This document shows, in pieces, positions 8,474-17,157 of a stretch of DNA of 49,505 bases. The first letter of the stretch is position 1. Each line of letters opens with the position of its first letter. This stretch comes from Dehalococcoidia bacterium (GTDB lineage Bacteria > Chloroflexota > Dehalococcoidia > GIF9 > AB-539-J10): positions 1 to 49,505 of the forward strand of contig JAUWQY010000010.1 of assembly GCA_030610855.1 (NCBI GenBank), read 5' to 3'. A model generated the notes under the pieces. It saw only the letters and a list, made by a program, of their open reading frames with translations, had not been told where the DNA came from and did no database searches. The translations under genes and the position numbers were made by a program.

Positions 8474-9355
8474 ATGGAAAAGGGCACCTGGAAAGTCAAG
8501 ACGGGACTGGCCCAGATGCTGAAGGGCGGGGTGATTATGGACGTGGTCACCCCAGAGCAGGCCAAGATTGCCGAGGAAGCTGGTGCCTGCGCTGTTATGG
8601 CATTGGAGCGTGTACCGGCAGATATCCGCGCTGCCGGTGGAGTGGCTCGCATGGCTGAGCCGACTATAATCGCGGCAATAATGGAAGCGGTGAGCATCCC
8701 TGTGATGGCCAAATGCCGCATCGGTCACTTCGCTGAGGCTCAGGTGCTGGAAGCACTGAACGTTGATTTCATTGATGAGTCGGAGGTACTTACTCCCGCC
8801 GATGAAAGCCACCATATCTGGAAACATGGTTTCAAGGTTCCTTTTGTCTGCGGGTGCCGGGACCTAGGTGAAGCACTGCGCCGGATTGCCGAAGGGGCGG
8901 CGATGATGCGCACCAAAGGCGAGCCTGGAACAGGCAATATCGTTGAAGCTGTAAGACACATGCGAGCGGTCCGGGATGGAGTTCGCAGGCTTCAGGGGTT
9001 GCCTGAGGAGGAGTTGGTGGCTGAAGCGAAGGCCCTCGGCGCTCCTCTGGAGTTAGTAATGGAGGTGCACAAGACAGGAGAGTTGCCTGTAGTGAACTTT
9101 GCCGCCGGTGGCATAGCTACGCCTGCCGATGCTGCCTTGATGATGCAACTGGGGGCCGAAGGAGTGTTTGTTGGCTCGGGGATTTTCAAGTCCAGCAACC
9201 CCGTGGCCCGAGCACAAGCCATTGTCAAGGCCACAACCCACTATCAGGACCCTGCTATCGTCGCTGAGGCATCCAAAGACCTGGGAACCGCCATGGCAGG
9301 TCTGGACATGAAAACTATACCCCAACAAGAATTACTCGCTGGCAGAGGATGGTAG
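8474..9355 (+). CDS. pdxS: Pyridoxal 5'-phosphate synthase, PdxS (Pdx1) subunit
   Basis: PdxS condenses ribose 5-phosphate, glyceraldehyde 3-phosphate and ammonia to pyridoxal 5'-phosphate, forming a dodecamer with PdxT. The 293-residue (beta/alpha)8 barrel contains GGVIMDVV (Asp23), VMAKCRIGH (the covalent Lys80), the second lysine in [11 protein letters not shown] and the phosphate-binding [11 protein letters not shown] near the C-terminus. Length and motifs are canonical. I use ATG 8474; a TTG one codon earlier is also possible. The promoter at 8437-8465 places transcription start at the start codon. pdxT follows with no gap. Confidence 0.97.
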   Translation: MEKGTWKVKTGLAQMLKGGVIMDVVTPEQAKIAEEAGACAVMALERVPADIRAAGGVARMAEPTIIAAIMEAVSIPVMAKCRIGHFAEAQVLEALNVDFIDESEVLTPADESHHIWKHGFKVPFVCGCRDLGEALRRIAEGAAMMRTKGEPGTGNIVEAVRHMRAVRDGVRRLQGLPEEELVAEAKALGAPLELVMEVHKTGELPVVNFAAGGIATPADAALMMQLGAEGVFVGSGIFKSSNPVARAQAIVKATTHYQDPAIVAEASKDLGTAMAGLDMKTIPQQELLAGRGW

Positions 9356-9952
9356 GTGAGAATAGGTGTCATAGCTCTGCAAGGAGATTTCGCCGAGCAC
9401 ATAGCAGTATTGTCCCGTTGCGGTGTTGATGCCCTTCCCGTACGTTTGCCGTCACAACTGGATGAACTAAATGGAATCGTAATCCCCGGAGGGGAGAGCA
9501 CTACTCTCAATAGGCTTATGGCAGAATACAGCCTCATTGAGCCACTAAGAGAACTGGTTTATCAGGGCCTGCCCGTGTGGGGAACCTGCGCCGGTATGGT
9601 GCTCCTGGCAAAGAAAGTAACCAATTCAGCAAATGGAAGCTTAGGAATCATGAATATCGAAGTGGAGCGGAATGCCTTTGGACGACAAGCGGACAGCTTT
9701 GAATCAGAGCTCTCGATTCCGGCATTGGGTGATCGTTCCTTCCCTGGCGTCTTTGTCCGAGCTCCGATAATAAGAGCCGTGGGGGCTGGAGTAGAGATAT
9801 TATGCCGATTACGGGGCGGAGCAATAGTGGCAGCCCGGCAGGAGAACCGCCTTGTATGCTCTTTTCATCCCGAGTTAACTGACGATTTGAGATTTCACAA
9901 CTATTTTCTTAGTCTTGATCGAGGAGATGCATTTACAAAGGGTAGTTACTGA
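9356..9952 (+). CDS. pdxT: Pyridoxal 5'-phosphate synthase glutaminase subunit PdxT
   Basis: PdxT hydrolyses glutamine and channels ammonia to PdxS. The 198-residue class I glutamine amidotransferase has the family start [13 protein letters not shown], the oxyanion motif PGGEST, nucleophile Cys78 in GTCAGM, and His171/Glu173 in FHPEL, so the Cys-His-Glu triad is complete. It begins at GTG 9356 directly after the pdxS stop codon, so translation is coupled. Its 3' end overlaps the next gene by about 25 bp. Confidence 0.97.
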   Translation: MRIGVIALQGDFAEHIAVLSRCGVDALPVRLPSQLDELNGIVIPGGESTTLNRLMAEYSLIEPLRELVYQGLPVWGTCAGMVLLAKKVTNSANGSLGIMNIEVERNAFGRQADSFESELSIPALGDRSFPGVFVRAPIIRAVGAGVEILCRLRGGAIVAARQENRLVCSFHPELTDDLRFHNYFLSLDRGDAFTKGSY

Positions 9953-11336
9953 CGATCTGGATGTGCTGCTTGGTATCTTGCCACCTCATATCGGTGAGTC
10001 ACTCTACCGGCAGCCTGATCATAGTGAACTGCTGGAGGTAGTCTTAGATTTGGGGCGTCTCCCTGAAGCCCGCTTTCCTAATAGAGAATTAGTCCTCAAT
10101 TCCAAACAGGTAAGCCAGTCCGATATTGATCACATAGTGTCTCGCATCGGTGAATTCAGCGGCGATAATCGCGCCGGGATCAACCACACCCTCCACCGCA
10201 TCTCAGCCATACGCAACAGAAACGGACACATAATCGGCTTGACGTGCCGCGTGGGCAGAGCGGTGTTCGGCACTGTGAAGATGATCCAAGATCTTATCGA
10301 GTCGGGCAAGAGCGTCTTGCTCTTAGGGCGGCCGGGTATAGGCAAGACTACTATGTTGCGGGAGGTGGCTCGAGTGCTGGCTGACGACTTCAAGAAACGT
10401 GTTATCGTAATCGACACCTCCAATGAAATTGCCGGGGATGGAGACATTCCTCATCCCGCTATCGGGCACGCGCGGCGAATGCAGGTAGCTACTCCCGCTG
10501 AACAACATGCAGTGATGATTGAAGCAGTGGAAAATCACATGCCGGAGGTGATCATTATCGATGAAATAGGCACCGAGCTTGAAGCACTAGCGGCTCGGAC
10601 TATTGCTGAACGCGGAGTGCAGTTGATAGGCACGGCACATGGCAACGCTCTGGAGAACTTGATAATGAATCCCACCCTCTCAGACCTCATCGGGGGTATC
10701 CAGACGGTTACGCTGGGCGATGAAGAGGCCAGGCGACGGCACACACAGAAATCCATCCTGGAACGTAAGGCTCCACCCACATTCGATATGGTGGTGGAGA
10801 TTGTCGAGTATTATAGGGTAACCGTGCATCCTGATGTCATCGAGGCCGTTGACGCTCTCCTGCACCAGCAACCCACCAGGGCCGAAGTACGCTGGATGGA
10901 AGAAGACGGTGAAGTAAGAAGGGAAGCGATAACGTCGTCCTTTGGGTTTGAGAACCAGGAAGAGAAACAGCGAGAGAAACCACTGCGATTTTACCTCTTC
11001 GGCGCTAACCGGACTCGTTTGGAGCAAATCGCCAAGGAAGCACGAAAGGACCTGAGAATCGCAACGAACCTTAAGCAAACCGACCTCTTCCTTACTACAC
11101 GCAGTTACTACCGCCGCAAGCCGCAGAAGATACGGGATGCCGAAGCGCTGGGCATACCGGTTTATGTCCTTAAGAGCAATAATGCAGCTCAGATGAGACA
11201 GTGCCTGGATGCCCTTTATCCTCGTGACACTCAATCCACCTATGTTCATCATCTACAACGTCTCTTAGCTGGACGCCGCGGTTTCGACTCCAATAACCGG
11301 ATAGTGGAACCTGGCGACAGAAGGAAATCGAGGTAA
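9927..11336 (+). CDS. SpoIIIAA/Ycf45-like AAA ATPase
   Basis: This is a cytoplasmic P-loop ATPase related to sporulation protein SpoIIIAA and plastid Ycf45. The N-terminal 110 residues match the helical lead-in of the family ([12 protein letters not shown] and HRISAIRNR). Walker [10 protein letters not shown] lies at about residues 134-142, followed by [14 protein letters not shown], Walker B VIIIDEIG and a TAHG sensor region. A distinct C-terminal domain (about 330-465) is rich in basic residues and may bind nucleic acid. The start is uncertain: ATG 9927 has GAGGAG immediately before it, and TTG 9915 is in frame. It overlaps pdxT and is followed 3 bp later by tmk. The role is unknown; there is no sign that the host makes spores. 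Confidence 0.8.
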   Translation: MHLQRVVTDDLDVLLGILPPHIGESLYRQPDHSELLEVVLDLGRLPEARFPNRELVLNSKQVSQSDIDHIVSRIGEFSGDNRAGINHTLHRISAIRNRNGHIIGLTCRVGRAVFGTVKMIQDLIESGKSVLLLGRPGIGKTTMLREVARVLADDFKKRVIVIDTSNEIAGDGDIPHPAIGHARRMQVATPAEQHAVMIEAVENHMPEVIIIDEIGTELEALAARTIAERGVQLIGTAHGNALENLIMNPTLSDLIGGIQTVTLGDEEARRRHTQKSILERKAPPTFDMVVEIVEYYRVTVHPDVIEAVDALLHQQPTRAEVRWMEEDGEVRREAITSSFGFENQEEKQREKPLRFYLFGANRTRLEQIAKEARKDLRIATNLKQTDLFLTTRSYYRRKPQKIRDAEALGIPVYVLKSNNAAQMRQCLDALYPRDTQSTYVHHLQRLLAGRRGFDSNNRIVEPGDRRKSR

Positions 11337-11339
11337 TCC

Positions 11340-11960
11340 TTGAGCCTGTTCATCACCTTTGAAGGAGGGGAAGGCTGCGGCAAAAGCACTCAAGCTAGGG
11401 TCTTGCTGAGGAAACTTGAGCAACAAGGCATCCCCACGATACTAACCCATGAGCCCGGAGGCACAGCTCTGGGCAACGAGATAAGAATACTACTCAAGAG
11501 GAAACACGGCTCGTCCATTTCGCCCCAAGCTGAGCTATTCCTCTTTGCTGCTTCGCGTGTCCAACTGGTGGCTCAGTTAATTCGCCCTGCCTTGCAAGAG
11601 GGCAAGGTAGTCATTTGCGATCGCTTCACTTACTCGACCATAGTCTATCAGGGTTACGGGCGAGGACTTGATCTGGCCACTGTGAGTGTGGTCAACACTA
11701 TGGCAACAGGCAACCTCAATCCAGACCTCACAATCCTTCTGGATATGCCATCTGAACAAGGACTGGAACGCAGGCGCAGGTCGAAAGACCGCTTTGAGCT
11801 AGAGGATCTGTCGTTCCACCATCGAGTAAGAGAGGGCTATCTCAAGATGGCGACCGCTGAGCCCGACCGCTGGTTGCTGATAGATGCCTCATTAGCCAAA
11901 GCTAAGATTGCTGAGATTATCTGGGATAAGGTGCGCAAGTTATGGCATCCATCCTTGTGA
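11340..11960 (+). CDS. tmk: Thymidylate kinase
   Basis: Tmk phosphorylates dTMP to dTDP for DNA synthesis. The 206-residue protein has P-loop FEGGEGCGKST (residues 7-17), the EPGGT motif, the DRFTYSTIVYQGYGRG segment that positions the thymine, and an arginine-rich lid (LERRRRSKDRFE). Length is normal. The start is TTG 11340, preceded by GAGGT at suitable spacing, 3 bp after the stop of the SpoIIIAA-like gene. It belongs to the pdxS-to-yraN gene run. Confidence 0.95.
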   Translation: MSLFITFEGGEGCGKSTQARVLLRKLEQQGIPTILTHEPGGTALGNEIRILLKRKHGSSISPQAELFLFAASRVQLVAQLIRPALQEGKVVICDRFTYSTIVYQGYGRGLDLATVSVVNTMATGNLNPDLTILLDMPSEQGLERRRRSKDRFELEDLSFHHRVREGYLKMATAEPDRWLLIDASLAKAKIAEIIWDKVRKLWHPSL

Positions 11961-11973
11961 CACCGGGAGATAC

Positions 11974-12735
11974 ATGTCACGACCGCCAGACCTTGGTCAC
12001 GAAAGCGAGCTTAGATCACTTGGCTATGAATTGATCGCCGGCATCGATGAAGTCGGGCGGGGAGCCCTTGCCGGCCCAGTCGTCGCCGGCGCTGTTATCC
12101 TGCCCCTTCTGGCAGACCTTCCCTGGTTCGAGCTGGTTCGGGACAGCAAGGAGTTGAATTCCAGGAAGCGCGAATCCCTCTTTGAGGTGATTGAAAAGGA
12201 GGCGGTAGCTGTAGGCATCGGCATCGTCTCCGCTCGGGTGATTGACTCAGTGAATATCCTCAAGGCAACCAAACTGGCTATGATGCAAGCAGTGGAGAGA
12301 CTGCCCAAGAAACCGAACTTTCTCCTCATTGACAGACTGGGCCTCTCTCAGTGTCCCATCCCCCAAATGGGGATAACCAGAGGTGACAAAACGTGTCTCT
12401 CCATCGCCTGTGCTTCTATCATAGCCAAGGTCACCAGGGACCACATGATGGAGGAGCTTGACCAAGTTTATCCCGGCTATGGATTTGCGCGGCACAAGGG
12501 CTATGGAACAACAAGACACATATCCTGTCTGCGAGAGCTCGGCCCCTCGCCAGTTCACCGTCTATACTTCTCCCCCGTCAGGAATGTAATCACAGACCAA
12601 AGCCGTGGCTCTTTGGCTTCCGTTCATTCCGGGCCCTCCGTCCCTTGTCGTTCTGAGGAAGTAGAGCGACCGGATGATCTCGTTCAAGGCAGACTGCCTT
12701 ATGAATCAGGTGATGAACCGTCAAGAAGTCGGTAA
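11974..12735 (+). CDS. rnhB: Ribonuclease HII
   Basis: RNase HII cleaves RNA in RNA:DNA hybrids and at single misincorporated ribonucleotides. Catalytic residues are visible: Asp25-Glu26 in GIDEVGRG, Asp120 in LLIDRLG and Asp138 in the GDK motif, followed by the SIACASIIAKVTRD helix and the GYGFARHKGYGT loop. I choose ATG 11974, with GGGAG 6 nt upstream; the longer frame from 11908 lies inside tmk. The conserved part ends near residue 205 (about 12590). The last 45 or so residues look unrelated and are encoded by a degenerate interspersed repeat (see the repeat at 12618), so the natural C-terminus has probably been extended by it. Confidence 0.94.
   Translation: MSRPPDLGHESELRSLGYELIAGIDEVGRGALAGPVVAGAVILPLLADLPWFELVRDSKELNSRKRESLFEVIEKEAVAVGIGIVSARVIDSVNILKATKLAMMQAVERLPKKPNFLLIDRLGLSQCPIPQMGITRGDKTCLSIACASIIAKVTRDHMMEELDQVYPGYGFARHKGYGTTRHISCLRELGPSPVHRLYFSPVRNVITDQSRGSLASVHSGPSVPCRSEEVERPDDLVQGRLPYESGDEPSRSR
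12618..12690. repeat. Degenerate interspersed repeat in the 3' end of rnhB
   Basis: The segment containing TTGTCGTTCTGAGGAA (12645-12660) followed by GATCTCG resembles the short dispersed elements of the TGTCATTCTGAG...GAAGATCTC type common between genes in many bacteria. Related fragments appear on the other strand at 48556-48585 and possibly at 38474-38492. The similarity is judged by eye. Confidence 0.4.
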
Positions 12736-13093
12736 ACTGGGCGAGAAGGCAGCCCAGAAGTTCCTCAAGAAGCGCGGCTACCGTATCCGCGAGATAGGTT
12801 TTCGTTGCCATCATGGGGAAATCGATATCATTGCTCAGCAGAAGGACTATCTTATCTTTGTTGAGGTTCGAACCAAGAGCAGTTTGGACTTCGGCACTCC
12901 TGAGGAATCACTGACACAGGCCAAGAAGAGAAGACTCATCGCTTCAGCTCTGACCTATACCAGTACTCACCAGAACCTCCCATCTCTGTGGCGCATAGAT
13001 GTGATAGCCATAGAACTCGATGACAAGGGCAGGATCAAGCGCATCGAACTCATCGAAAACGCGATCGAGCAGAACTATCCATTTACCGGCTAG
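12713..13093 (+). CDS. YraN / UPF0102 family, predicted nuclease-fold protein
   Basis: The product is about 126 residues, the normal size for UPF0102. It begins with the family helix EVGKLGEKAAQKFLKKRGY, then GEIDIIAQ with VFVEVRTKSS, the E-x-K arrangement of a restriction-endonuclease-like fold, and an IDVIAIE strand near the end. Members are frequently found beside rnhB, as here. The start is uncertain between ATG 12713 and ATG 12701; both overlap the repeat-derived tail of rnhB. A role in DNA or RNA processing is often suggested for the family but is not established. Confidence 0.85.
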   Translation: MNRQEVGKLGEKAAQKFLKKRGYRIREIGFRCHHGEIDIIAQQKDYLIFVEVRTKSSLDFGTPEESLTQAKKRRLIASALTYTSTHQNLPSLWRIDVIAIELDDKGRIKRIELIENAIEQNYPFTG

Positions 13094-13153
13094 CTCTTAC
13101 ACAGTGTTAGATGAGATTCCGAATAAGCGACCATCACCGAGGAGGAATAGAAA

Positions 13154-13672
13154 ATGCTAGACATCCGTGCACTCAAGAAGGATACCCTCCATACCGTCAT
13201 GCTCCAGCAGTTGTATAGCCTCAACTACATGTGGATGAGGTTCGAACTATTCATACGGATGAAAGCTCCCCAGGAATTCGGGACTGAGGAGTATTATCAA
13301 CTCCATGAGGACTATGGTTTGCATGAAGCCGGACGATTGGCCAAAGCTCTGGGGTTTCCGCGAGAAGGAATCAAAGACCTGACCAGGTTCTTGGAGCATT
13401 CTCACTGGGCTGTTTTTGAGAACATCGAGATCGCGGAGCTGACCACAAACAGTTTCAGAATGCGTACACTCGATTGTTCAGCGCAAAAGGCAGCGAAGAA
13501 ATGGGGGATGGAATACTATGACTGCGGGACAGGGGCCCTGCGGGTTCGTAGCGGTTTCTTCAGGGGCCTTAACCCCAAGGCCAAGGTCCAGAGGGTTCTT
13601 ACCCCGGGTGAAGCCAGACCTGAATGTACACCTGCAAACGTCTCTTGCGAGTGGCTGATTGCATTGGAGTAA
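13154..13672 (+). CDS. Uncharacterised protein, DUF6125-like
   Basis: The 172-residue product is cytoplasmic by appearance: no signal peptide or membrane segment. It has an aromatic N-terminal helix region, a segment TLDCSAQKAAKKWGMEYYDC with two cysteines, and a C-terminal CEWLIALE. The order of cysteines and the closing CEW resemble DUF6125-type proteins, which I recall only in outline, so that name is tentative. A good GAGGAGG site precedes ATG 13154. It stands 60 bp after yraN and converges with the flavoprotein gene downstream. No function is proposed. Confidence 0.6.
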   Translation: MLDIRALKKDTLHTVMLQQLYSLNYMWMRFELFIRMKAPQEFGTEEYYQLHEDYGLHEAGRLAKALGFPREGIKDLTRFLEHSHWAVFENIEIAELTTNSFRMRTLDCSAQKAAKKWGMEYYDCGTGALRVRSGFFRGLNPKAKVQRVLTPGEARPECTPANVSCEWLIALE

Positions 13673-13840
13673 GACACTTCATACCCCGCTCACGAGGTGA
13701 TCCGACAATCCAACGAGGTTATCGAAGTGTTCCGGCCCACGAATGTCTCAGCCTTCCCATCAGCACCAAAGACTGTCGTTCCGATAGACCCCTTCGACTG
13801 CTATGATTAGAAGCACAGCCTGAACGGCTGGCACAAGTGT

Positions 13841-15784
13841 TCACAGAGCCAGGCCAGTTCGATATCCCTCATTGACAGCTTCCAGTATTCTGCGCGGCTC
13901 CGACGAATCGCCTATGCAGTATATCTCAGCCACTTTACCTTCAAGAGCCTTGTATAAGCGCTGATTCGCCTTGTACCCGACTGCTATGATAACTGTATCT
14001 ACTTCGATGATTCTCTTCTCACCATCAGCAGTACTTAAGCGAACACTGTCTTCACCTATCTCTTCACAGGTTGCGCTGGTCACCAGGGCCACCTGTTTGC
14101 TCCTCAAACCATCAATGAGACGGCGTCTTGTCATAAACAACATGTCGCTAGCCATTCGGTCGAGTATTTCTATTATCGTCACCGTCTTTCCCTGTCCAGC
14201 CAGATAGTGCCCCGTCTCACAACCGACCATTCCACCGCCGATGATGACAACATTCCGCCCTGTTCTACCTCTGCCCGAAAGCACATCATGCGCTGTAATC
14301 ACATTTGGCCTGTCAATGCCCGGTATGACAGGCATGACAGGAGTACCTCCGGTGGCTATGACAACAGCATCTGGATTCCTCTCAGCAACCATCTCAACTG
14401 AGGCATGCGCGTTAAGCTTGACTTCCACACCGGCTTGCCCAACCTGTTTGACCAGATAGTCTCTCCAGGGGAGGATATCGCCCTTGAAAGGAGGTACCGC
14501 GGCTACATTCAGTTGGCCACCCAGCTTCGCATCCTTTTCAAACAGGGTAACCTTATGCCCTCTCTGCGCTGCCACAATGGCAGCGTGGATGCCGGCGGGG
14601 CCACCACCGACCACAACTACACTCTTTGCCTTCCCCGCGTGTCTGATCTGATACTCCCTCTCCGCGCCAATCACGGGGTTGACGACGCAGACTACACTCT
14701 CGCCACGTCTGCCGAGGAATAGCCGTTCAATACACTCCATACAGCCTATGCATGGGTTGACCTCATCAAGCCTTCCTTCAGTCAGCTTGTTGGGCAGGAA
14801 CGGGTCTGCCATGAGACGCCTGCCTATGGCTACAAGGTCAGCTTTGCCCTCCTCGAGAATCCTCTCGCCAAGCTCAAGGTCCAGTCTGCCCACCGCAATA
14901 ACAGGCACGCTGGTTACCTTCTTGACCTCCTCAGCCAGAGGAACCAGAAAGCCCGGAGTATCTACAATCGGAGCGGCGGTTATATAAGACCCTGCGCCGT
15001 AACCTGAAACGTGAATCGCCTGGGCGCCTGCCTCCACCACCATCGGTACAACCTGTCTGGTCTCCTCAATAGTAACCCCGTTCTCTACTCCCCATTCCTG
15101 GGCATTAAGCCTGACCCAAACAGGAAAATCCCGGCCCACCTCTTCTCTGATAGCTTGAAGTATCTCCAGCAAGAATCTGGCCTTGTTCTCGACCGACCCA
15201 CCGTATTCATCTTTGCGCTGGTTGGTAGCTGATGAGAGAAAGGCAGCGACAAGGTACTGGTGAGCACCATGAATCTCTGCCCCATCAAATCCGGCCTCCT
15301 TCGCACGTCCGGCAGCGGAGGCAAACCACTTCGCCCTTTCAGTGATTTCCTCGGGAGTTAGTTCATGAGGAGGTTCTCGCAAGATGCCCATGAATCTGGC
15401 GGGTACTATGACCGCCGATGGACTCACCTGCACTACCCCGCCATCCCGGTTCTCCATCGTGCAATGCATTAGCTGGATAGCTATCCTGGCATTATGCTTA
15501 TGAGCGGCGTCTGTCAGCTTCTGCCACCCTGGAATGAACTCATCGTCTCCCAGAGACGCCTGGTGAGGCATCGTGCATTGCAGACTCGGAGCGCTTCCTT
15601 CAACGATAATCAAACCTACCCCACCTCTAGCCCTTGCCTCATAGTAATCAAGCATCCTCTGACCAACAGCGCCGTCTTCCTCGGCATAGTTTGTTCCTAT
15701 CGGCGGCATGACTATGCGATTCTTCAGTTGCATCTGGCCTATGTTCGCTGGTTCAAAAAGCTTCTTGAATCGAGTTACCATCAT
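13841..15784 (-). CDS. NADH:flavin oxidoreductase of the 2,4-dienoyl-CoA reductase / trimethylamine dehydrogenase type
   Basis: This is a large iron-sulfur flavoprotein that probably reduces an activated C=C bond, or oxidises an amine, with NAD(P)H. The N-terminal TIM barrel (about 1-340) begins with KLFEPANIGQMQLKNRIVMPP. The cluster motif CIGCMEC, with a fourth cysteine 15 residues on, binds [4Fe-4S]. Its CX2CX2C spacing is closer to trimethylamine dehydrogenase than to E. coli FadH, which has CX2CX3C. A FAD-binding GGGPAGIHAA and an NAD(P)-binding GGGMVGCE complete the fold. I place the start at the ATG at 15782-15784, because AAGGAG lies 9 nt upstream; an in-frame ATG at 15802 lacks a ribosome site. 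The substrate is not predictable. Confidence 0.88.
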   Translation of the reverse strand: MMVTRFKKLFEPANIGQMQLKNRIVMPPIGTNYAEEDGAVGQRMLDYYEARARGGVGLIIVEGSAPSLQCTMPHQASLGDDEFIPGWQKLTDAAHKHNARIAIQLMHCTMENRDGGVVQVSPSAVIVPARFMGILREPPHELTPEEITERAKWFASAAGRAKEAGFDGAEIHGAHQYLVAAFLSSATNQRKDEYGGSVENKARFLLEILQAIREEVGRDFPVWVRLNAQEWGVENGVTIEETRQVVPMVVEAGAQAIHVSGYGAGSYITAAPIVDTPGFLVPLAEEVKKVTSVPVIAVGRLDLELGERILEEGKADLVAIGRRLMADPFLPNKLTEGRLDEVNPCIGCMECIERLFLGRRGESVVCVVNPVIGAEREYQIRHAGKAKSVVVVGGGPAGIHAAIVAAQRGHKVTLFEKDAKLGGQLNVAAVPPFKGDILPWRDYLVKQVGQAGVEVKLNAHASVEMVAERNPDAVVIATGGTPVMPVIPGIDRPNVITAHDVLSGRGRTGRNVVIIGGGMVGCETGHYLAGQGKTVTIIEILDRMASDMLFMTRRRLIDGLRSKQVALVTSATCEEIGEDSVRLSTADGEKRIIEVDTVIIAVGYKANQRLYKALEGKVAEIYCIGDSSEPRRILEAVNEGYRTGLAL

Positions 15785-16033
15785 CGCTGTGGTCTCCTTC
15801 ATCTAAGAAATGCATTCGGGTTTGCTCTGCCAAGTGTACCACAAAGAACCATGCCGGACGTACGCGCAGATGGGTTTGCCGCCCAACTCTTGCCCAACAT
15901 GACAAGCAGTTTTAGCTTTGATTCAAACGTCGGGCGGTGATCGGAAAACGAGTTCTTGACACGAAATGAACTGGCTGGACAACGTTAGTCACAAATACCC
16001 ACAAAATGGGTAACACGATTCAGGGAGGACATC

Positions 16034-16465
16034 ATGAAAAAGCTGCTACTGCTTGTGGCCATTCTCGCCCCGGTCATGCTGCCGGTGGGTTGCGTGGATG
16101 TTGAGGGCATGATTAAGAACGCGATTGAGGGCATGGCGGAAGATCTAACGGCAACCTACACGATCAAGGTTAGCACCACAGTTGGTCTGAATTCCACCGG
16201 ATTGAATTCTACTGGCGAGTACGATGTCGTGAGCGCAGAGTTTGATCCGGAGACCTGGGTGGATTTCAATTCAGATTCCTATGAGGTCGAAGGGCAAATT
16301 CCCCCCGCAGGTTACATAGAGTACACAGCTGATGAAGCTATATCCGTCGTGGGAGTTTTCCAGAAACAGGGTGAGGATGAGGAGCTGCTGATGGTTGAGC
16401 TTTGGAGAGGCACAGAGCTGGTAGACTCATCCGAGACAACGGCACGTGGGGGGCTGTCCTCATAG
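16034..16465 (+). CDS. Small lipoprotein of unknown function
   Basis: The 143-residue product has a lipoprotein signal peptide (MKKLLLL start, hydrophobic core, lipobox LPVGC with Cys20) and is therefore expected to be tethered outside the cytoplasmic membrane. The mature part is acidic and probably beta-rich, with a short tandem repeat LNSTGLNSTG near residue 50. GGGAGGA lies just before the ATG. It is monocistronic. Two hairpins follow the stop. No family is recognised. Confidence 0.75.
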   Translation: MKKLLLLVAILAPVMLPVGCVDVEGMIKNAIEGMAEDLTATYTIKVSTTVGLNSTGLNSTGEYDVVSAEFDPETWVDFNSDSYEVEGQIPPAGYIEYTADEAISVVGVFQKQGEDEELLMVELWRGTELVDSSETTARGGLSS

Positions 16466-16507
16466 CCGGGTTCCCATAGATGCTACCCGGGATTTCGGTG
16501 CCCGAAA
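16466..16507 (+). terminator. Tandem hairpins after the lipoprotein gene, possible terminator
   Basis: Directly after the stop, CCGGGT/ACCCGG (16466-16471 with 16485-16490) and TTTCGG/CCGAAA (16493-16498 with 16502-16507) can form two adjacent hairpins. There is no U-tract, so intrinsic termination is unproven. I see nothing else in the remaining 320 bp up to the tRNA-Ser promoter. Confidence 0.35.
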
Positions 16508-16830
16508 AACTCACCATGTCGTCTCTGAGTAATCCGGCGGTGAAGTAGTAGTATTCTGGCCACTCCCATGATGTCATAACAGTCCATCAATAATAGGGCG
16601 AATTCCTCTTATGCGTTCTGGCGCAAATACGCCTGTCTCTGCCTGATGGAGCACAGCACGTTCTGGCTTCTTCGTCCTCTACATCAATTGGCGCCCTCGT
16701 CGCCTTTACAGTAGACCTCTACAGCCATATAATTGGGGGACGCAATCAGATACTGTGGCATTTCTTCACAATGTATTACTGGCAATGATGAACGGTGCTG
16801 GAGAGGATACTGCCGACTTCACGGCTTAAG

Positions 16831-16859
16831 TTGACATAATGCTAGGCGAGAGTTGAAAT
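16831..16859 (+). promoter_or_regulatory. Promoter of tRNA-Ser(TGA)
   Basis: A perfect TTGACA (16831-16836) and TGAAAT (16854-16859) are 17 bp apart. Transcription would start within a few bases of the tRNA 5' end at 16868. Confidence 0.55.
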
Positions 16860-16867
16860 CAGCTACA

Positions 16868-16958
16868 GGAGGGGTGACCGAGCGGCTTATGGTGGCGGTC
16901 TTGAAAACCGCTCTCCGATTTTATCGGAGCGTGGGTTCGAATCCCACTCCCTCCGCCA
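16868..16958 (+). tRNA. tRNA-Ser (anticodon TGA)
   Basis: This is a class II tRNA. The acceptor GGAGGGG pairs with TCCCTCC (one wobble), the anticodon stem GCGGT/ACCGC encloses CTTGAAA with anticodon TGA, the long variable arm is CTCCGA/TCGGAG, the T arm is GTGGG TTCGAAT CCCAC, the discriminator is G, and CCA is encoded. Confidence 0.96.
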
Positions 16959-17157
16959 GTTAGGTGATGAAACAGTTCGCTCGCCCGCAATGCGACAGAT
17001 TGTTGAAGAATACAATCGCCTGGATCGTTGGGCGATTGCACCTGATGAATCAAACAACTACAGTAGCCTCGAGTCGAAAGGCTTCCTCAATGCCCAAAAT
17101 GGAACCGGGAGTTGAAGAAGCTGAAAGCAAACACCTTCAGAGAAGGAAGGAGACGAT

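Noticed and set aside
16859-17053. Minus-strand frame containing GGGSGIRTHAPIKSES
   Set aside because: It is antisense to tRNA-Ser(TGA), with no ribosome site or family.
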